DNA of 8,578 bases, taken from positions 1 to 8,578 of the forward strand of contig CAJTVE010000095.1 of the NCBI GenBank assembly GCA_910579655.1, given 5' to 3'. The first letter of the stretch is position 1. Each line of letters opens with the position of its first letter. Position numbers and translations under genes: made by a program. This DNA comes from an uncultured Allobaculum sp. GTDB taxonomy: Bacteria; Bacillota_I; Bacilli_A; Erysipelotrichales; Erysipelotrichaceae. This document shows, piece by piece, positions 4,888 through 8,578 of the stretch. The notes below the pieces were generated by a model that was not told where the DNA came from, made no database searches, and was given only the letters and a program-made list of their open reading frames with translations.

Positions 4888-7265
4888 TAGAAATGCTGGA
4901 AAGATGGCGTCCCCACGCTCCCAGAGCAAGACGGATTATTGAGATCCTGATCGAGAGCGGTCTCATCTTTCTGGTGATGCTTTTAATCGGCTATTACTTT
5001 CCCAAAGGTGAAATTGCCTATCCGATTGGAAGCCTGCTGATTGTTCTCAATCTGACCAGACTTTGTTTCGGAGCGTTTTTAAGAGATTGCTTTGACTTTC
5101 TCTATCGCTGGCGCTGGGTGGTGGCCCTGATTGTTTTTACTCTTCTGGTCAAAAACAAAATTCATACCTCCAACGCAGCCGCTTTGATGGAGTACTTTAC
5201 GCCGGATGCCTCGGTGGAAGATTCTATTTTGTTTGGAACGTATCGTGAAATTCGTTCCGACGAATACGCCGTTCAGTTGCCGTACTACTTCTCGCAGTTT
5301 TACAATGACTTCAGCCAGATTTCCCACCAGATGTCGGTGGGCGGTCAGGATATGATTGTCGGTTACAATGCGCCAGTACTGGGACTGACTCTGATCGGCA
5401 AGCCATTTGGCTGGGGATATCTGTTGTTTGGCAATGAATACGGACTTTCCTGGTACTTCTCGCTCAAGACCATCCTGATGTTCATGGTCAGTCTGGAAAT
5501 GTTCCATATTCTGACCCGAAACCGCTGGATGTCGGTATTTGGGGCTTTCATTTTGACTTATGCCCCTGCCATGCAATGGTGGTACTCGCCCCATTTCTAT
5601 GATGTTTGTTTCTGGGCGGTCACTTTGTTTGTGGTCGGGTACTGGTTCTTCATGTTTACGGGCTGGAAAAAATGGGCAATGACCCTGCTGGCAATCTGTT
5701 CGCTGACCGGCTTCGTTCTGGCTTTATTCCCATCTTTGCAGGTCCCGATGGGCATTTTAATGCTCTGCCTGATGATTGCCTGTCTGTGGCGGGATCGGGC
5801 CGATTTGCAGTTTTGCAAACTTGATTTGCTTAATGTGGCCGTCGTCATCATTGGGGTGGGCATTGTCCTGATTCCGGCGCTGCTTTCCATGCGGGGGGCT
5901 TTGCAGCTGTTAAACGAAACGGATTATCCCGGCGCGCGGATTGTGACGGGCGGCCGCTCTCACAATGCGCACTGGATGTACTTTATCAATCCAATTTCAA
6001 TCGTTCAGCCATTTGTTGACCCTTCATTGTCCAATAACAGTGAGCTGTCCTCCTATTCGCACTTTGGAATTGCCTGTGTGCTGTTCTTTCCGTATCTTGG
6101 CTGGTATCTGTTCAAACAGAAAAACAACAGCCGCTGGATTGGAGTGGTTCTGTTTGCGGCCATGATTATCCAGGGACTGTTCATGGAATTCGAAATTCCG
6201 GAATGGCTGGCCAGAATCACATTGCTTTCCTACTGCAACCGGATGCAGACTGTCTATGGCTTTACGGCAACGATCTTTACCGTCTGGACGGTGTGGATTG
6301 TTACCCAGGTCCGCCTGCCCCGAAAACAGCTGGTGGCTCTTGGCGTATGCGTTGTGTACACCATTGCTGCAGTTTCGGTGGCGCACTACATGACGATTCC
6401 GAGCACTATTGATGCCTTTAGCGAGGTGCTCGGCGCCCATACGCTAGATGCTTTTGGCGGAACAGAAACGGCTACCGTGTTTGTGGTCGTTGTTCTGGGC
6501 TTTTTCTTCTGGCTGGCCTTTACCAAATGGCGCCAGCTGTTTCTGGCCTTCATGCTGGCCTGGACAGCCTTAAGCGGCTGCCTGGTCAATCCGATTATGT
6601 GCTCGGATGCGGCCGTAACGGACTATGCTTTTGCCCGTGAAGTGGCCAAGATCGTTGAAGACGATCCAGATGCCTGGTGGCTGACCACCGGCCATGACTT
6701 TTCGCAGGCTTTGGTTCTGGCCAATGGCGGGAAAGTGCTCAACGGCGTGAACTTCTATCCTGACTTTGAAAAGTGGGAACTGATTGATCCAAAGGGCAAA
6801 TACCACAAGCTGGAAAACCGCTATGCGCATATTCTTGTTGAGATCACCAACGATAAAAAGATGAGCGTTGAAAAGATTCAGAATGACTGGGTGATGCTCC
6901 GGATTCCATCCACTGACCTGAAAAAACTGGATGTTTCCTATATTTCGGGTGGCGAGCGCGTGAAGCTGCTGCTCGATGGCCATAACTATCCCTATACGAT
7001 TGTGTGGCATGATCCGAAAACCGACGACTATATCTTTGATGTTGCCCCGGATCACCATAAACAGGCCTGGAAGGAAAAAGAAGAAGTGGAAAAGGATCTG
7101 GATTTGGAAGACTCTGAATCGGAACAGTCTTCAGAGTCTTCCAAGACGAAAACAGAAGACAAAACGATTTCTGATCAATCTGGATCCTCTTCTAAGTCCG
7201 AGTCTTCGTTTAAGTCTGAGACTTCAAAAGAAGCTCAGAGTTCTGCTTCCAAAACTGCTCACTGA
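4884..7265 (+). CDS. Large polytopic membrane protein, probable GT-C-type glycosyltransferase
   Basis: 793 residues; the ATG overlaps the GT2 stop and AAAGGA (4872-4877) lies 6 nt upstream. At least ten hydrophobic segments are visible between about 23 and 570. An early extracytoplasmic-type loop carries F-G-T-Y-R-E-I-R-S-D-E (117-127); an acidic pair after the first helices is where GT-C enzymes keep their catalytic acid, so D126/E127 are candidates. A soluble C-terminal domain (about 571-725) follows the last helix. The tail from about 728 to the end is first Lys/Glu-rich, then Ser/Glu/Lys-rich and probably disordered. Size, topology and coupling to a GtrB-like gene recall YfhO-type partners of CsbB, giving the role of transferring a lipid-linked sugar to an outside acceptor such as a teichoic acid or wall glycan. 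I do not recognise the exact family, so acceptor and activity are inference. A terminator follows at 7383-7408. Confidence 0.75.
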   Translation: MIEMLERWRPHAPRARRIIEILIESGLIFLVMLLIGYYFPKGEIAYPIGSLLIVLNLTRLCFGAFLRDCFDFLYRWRWVVALIVFTLLVKNKIHTSNAAALMEYFTPDASVEDSILFGTYREIRSDEYAVQLPYYFSQFYNDFSQISHQMSVGGQDMIVGYNAPVLGLTLIGKPFGWGYLLFGNEYGLSWYFSLKTILMFMVSLEMFHILTRNRWMSVFGAFILTYAPAMQWWYSPHFYDVCFWAVTLFVVGYWFFMFTGWKKWAMTLLAICSLTGFVLALFPSLQVPMGILMLCLMIACLWRDRADLQFCKLDLLNVAVVIIGVGIVLIPALLSMRGALQLLNETDYPGARIVTGGRSHNAHWMYFINPISIVQPFVDPSLSNNSELSSYSHFGIACVLFFPYLGWYLFKQKNNSRWIGVVLFAAMIIQGLFMEFEIPEWLARITLLSYCNRMQTVYGFTATIFTVWTVWIVTQVRLPRKQLVALGVCVVYTIAAVSVAHYMTIPSTIDAFSEVLGAHTLDAFGGTETATVFVVVVLGFFFWLAFTKWRQLFLAFMLAWTALSGCLVNPIMCSDAAVTDYAFAREVAKIVEDDPDAWWLTTGHDFSQALVLANGGKVLNGVNFYPDFEKWELIDPKGKYHKLENRYAHILVEITNDKKMSVEKIQNDWVMLRIPSTDLKKLDVSYISGGERVKLLLDGHNYPYTIVWHDPKTDDYIFDVAPDHHKQAWKEKEEVEKDLDLEDSESEQSSESSKTKTEDKTISDQSGSSSKSESSFKSETSKEAQSSASKTAH

Positions 7266-7382
7266 AATACAGAAGGAAAGATCTAAATGGACCTGAATTC
7301 TGATCGGATCAAAGAGAACAGGCTTAAAACAGAAGCGATGAAATCAATAAGCGATCAAACACAATAAGTGACCAAACATAAG

Positions 7383-7408
7383 AAAGGTGTCCTTGCGGGC
7401 ACCTTTTT
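7383..7408 (+). terminator. Terminator of the GT2 operon, possibly bidirectional
   Basis: A 10-bp stem (7383-7392 with 7397-7406, one G-U wobble), a TTGC tetraloop and a T-run at 7404-7408. It lies about 120 bp after the stop of the large membrane protein. On the - strand the same hairpin is followed by T-T-T-C-T-T, so it may also stop the convergent - strand gene, for which no other terminator was seen. Confidence 0.85.
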
Positions 7409-7526
7409 ACGTGGCAAAAATGAGAAACCTCAAACAGCGGCTGCACGCAGCAACCCAAAAACAGGCAGCGATCCCGGACCAAAAGAAGGAAAGAGCGCTT
7501 CAAAAGAGCAAACTTGCACAAGGCGC

Positions 7527-8294
7527 CTATTTCAGACTGTCGCCACTGAAAACCCGGTCCAGTCCAGCCAGCGGATGGGCAGAAATTTCAAAAGGCCCGG
7601 CATCCTGTTCAAGTGAAGCCTGATCTGGATTGAGAAACAGCTTGATTTCCGGAATCTTGATTTTACCGGTGGTATTCAGTCGGTCAAGAATAATCTGCGC
7701 AAGGCCGATATTGTTAGTAAGACGCGCATAGAGATAATCCGCAAAAAGCTGATTGACAAATAAGGTCGTAAAGATAAATTTCTCTTCAGTTAGCTTCCAT
7801 TTACCCTGGCTGGCTTTTAAGGCGGGGTAGAAAAGCCACTTCACATAGTCTTTCAGACCATCTGGATCATGAAAGAGCGCGTTGAGGCGGGCAATGGATT
7901 TTGGCTTGAGCTGATTTTTGCCGGTCATGACGGACAGATTTTCAAGAATCAGCACAAAGCGGGTGCAGATCAGCGTTCGGGCTTTGGAAGGCAGAATCCC
8001 GTTTTTGCGGTAGGCAGCTGCTCTTTCTCTTTCAAAAGTACGGATCAGCTCCAGGTTTTCGGCCTGGGCAAGTGCCTGGTCTACTTTGGTTTGCCAGAGC
8101 TGGCAGGCTTTTTCCATCGCCTGATAGAAACCAGCCTCATCAAGCTGCAGTTTCTGACAGATGCCATCGCGCAGGCTTTCCAGAAAGTCATCACTGATGC
8201 CGCTGGAGGCACCGGCATACAGATAGAGGCGGCATAAATGCTTTTCATCTTGTTTGCCATGTTCGAACTGGTCGTTGATCTGAGCTGGAGTCAT
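7527..8294 (-). CDS. Hypothetical soluble 255-residue protein
   Basis: I do not recognise the family. The ATG at 8294-8292 has AAGGAAG (plus-strand 8301-8307) 6 nt upstream, a convincing ribosome binding site. The product is hydrophilic and mostly helical in character, with no signal peptide and no clear membrane segment. Residues 1-110 are rich in charged and Gln/Ala helices (for example Q-A-L-A-Q-A-E-N-L-E-L-I-R at about 73-85, F-E-R-E-R-A-A-A-Y-R at about 87-96). The middle contains aromatic-rich stretches (Y-V-K-W-L-F-Y-P-A-L, about 149-158, and K-F-I-F-T-T-L-F-V-N-Q-L-F-A-D-Y-L-Y-A, about 172-190). It ends in a Pro/Leu/Asp-containing region. No catalytic motif stands out. It is monocistronic and convergent with the glycosylation operon, so context gives no clear role. 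Codon and base use look like the neighbours. Confidence 0.7.
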   Translation of the reverse strand: MTPAQINDQFEHGKQDEKHLCRLYLYAGASSGISDDFLESLRDGICQKLQLDEAGFYQAMEKACQLWQTKVDQALAQAENLELIRTFERERAAAYRKNGILPSKARTLICTRFVLILENLSVMTGKNQLKPKSIARLNALFHDPDGLKDYVKWLFYPALKASQGKWKLTEEKFIFTTLFVNQLFADYLYARLTNNIGLAQIILDRLNTTGKIKIPEIKLFLNPDQASLEQDAGPFEISAHPLAGLDRVFSGDSLK

Positions 8295-8521
8295 GAAAAT
8301 CTTCCTTTCTGAGATGGATCTGGGTCTGGATCGATATTTGTCTGCGATTTAAATCTTTTGGAATGGGGGATTGGATTGTCTGTTTCCTTTTCGCTTTGAG
8401 ATTCGCTGCACTTTCATATTTTCCTTCATATTTTCCGGGCTGGAAAAAGGAAAGCTACACAAAAATGATCTCTGCTTGATGAACCGCTTAATTCAAGCTT
8501 TGATGGTTACTGTTCACACCC
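8295..8521. other. Upstream region of the 255-residue gene, no gene seen
   Basis: About 225 bp without a credible reading frame. It holds the ribosome binding site of the - strand gene at 8301-8307, the tandem repeat at 8413-8436 and a TTTTCC/GGAAAA inverted repeat (8431-8436 with 8442-8447). I could not fix a clear promoter on either strand: the AT-rich repeat contains TATTTT on the + strand and TATGAA on the - strand, neither with a good -35 partner. Confidence 0.55.
8413..8436. repeat. Perfect 12-bp tandem direct repeat
   Basis: TTCATATTTTCC occurs twice back to back (8413-8424 and 8425-8436). The second copy also forms the left arm of the TTTTCC/GGAAAA inverted repeat. It could be a duplicated regulator site or a slippage product. 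Confidence 0.7.
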
Positions 8522-8560
8522 CTGCTTTAGTCCAATGGATTAAAGCGGTTTTTTTGTTTT
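8482..8560 (+). terminator. Terminator with a competing upstream arm, candidate attenuator or small RNA end
   Basis: CTGCTTTAGTCC (8522-8533) pairs with GGATTAAAGCGG (8537-8548) in a 12-bp stem with two G-U wobbles and a 3-nt loop, followed by seven Ts (8549-8555) and more Ts to 8560. On the - strand no T-run follows, so it acts on the + strand. AACCGCTTAATTC at 8482-8494 can alternatively pair with the same 3' arm (AAGCGGTT, 8543-8550, plus several more pairs across one bulge). No + strand gene lies upstream within the window, so it ends either a non-coding RNA or the leader of a gene beyond 8578. Confidence 0.65.
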
Positions 8561-8578
8561 ATTACCGCTGCTGGCAGT

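Noticed and set aside
5079..5594. - strand open frame of 171 codons
   Set aside because: It is antisense to the large membrane protein, which has a coupled start, a ribosome binding site and coherent membrane segments.
6570..7058. - strand open frame of 162 codons
   Set aside because: It is also antisense to the large membrane protein, with no ribosome binding site or family resemblance.
7387..7623. Small + strand frame after the GT2 operon terminator
   Set aside because: Its start lies in the terminator hairpin, a later ATG has no ribosome binding site, and its end overlaps the convergent gene.
8460..8560. T-box leader
   Set aside because: GAACCGCTT resembles part of a T-box core, but the conserved GGGUGG segment and a stem I region are not present.

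Overview
The window looks like chromosomal DNA of a low-to-medium GC Bacillota, plausibly an Erysipelotrichales-type gut bacterium. The basis is moderate GC by eye, AAGGAGG-type ribosome binding sites, short hairpin plus U-tract terminators, and Firmicutes-style protein families. The taxonomic guess is an inference; there is no rRNA or other marker gene here.

Left part (1-1407, + strand): the C-terminal two thirds of a Y-family (translesion) DNA polymerase, followed with an ATGA overlap by a small conserved partner protein, then a strong terminator. The polymerase reading frame is cut by a stop at 75-77, and everything upstream of about position 78 is unrelated non-coding sequence with an inverted repeat. 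The catalytic N-terminus is therefore missing and the gene looks interrupted or decayed.

Centre (1476-7408): a cell-envelope glycosylation locus of three genes in divergent orientation. On the - strand is a polytopic GT-C-type (DUF2142-like) membrane protein with its own terminator. On the + strand, a GT2 polyprenyl-phosphate glycosyltransferase overlaps by ATGA a second very large polytopic membrane protein, and the pair ends at a strong hairpin terminator. The expected logic is that the GT2 enzyme loads a sugar onto a lipid carrier inside the cell and the GT-C proteins transfer that sugar to an acceptor outside. Acceptor and sugar cannot be read from the sequence. Both membrane proteins end in long low-complexity tails of different composition (Pro/Gln/Ala/Asp versus Ser/Glu/Lys). 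The GT2 gene has a consensus -10 box so close to its best start codon that its mRNA is probably leaderless or nearly so.

Right part (7409-8578): a - strand gene for an unrecognised 255-residue soluble protein. Beyond it is about 280 bp without genes that holds a 12-bp tandem repeat and a strong + strand terminator with no + strand gene before it. An upstream segment can compete for the terminator's 3' arm, so this may be a leader attenuator or a small RNA end.

No CRISPR array, tRNA, rRNA or complete insertion sequence was seen.
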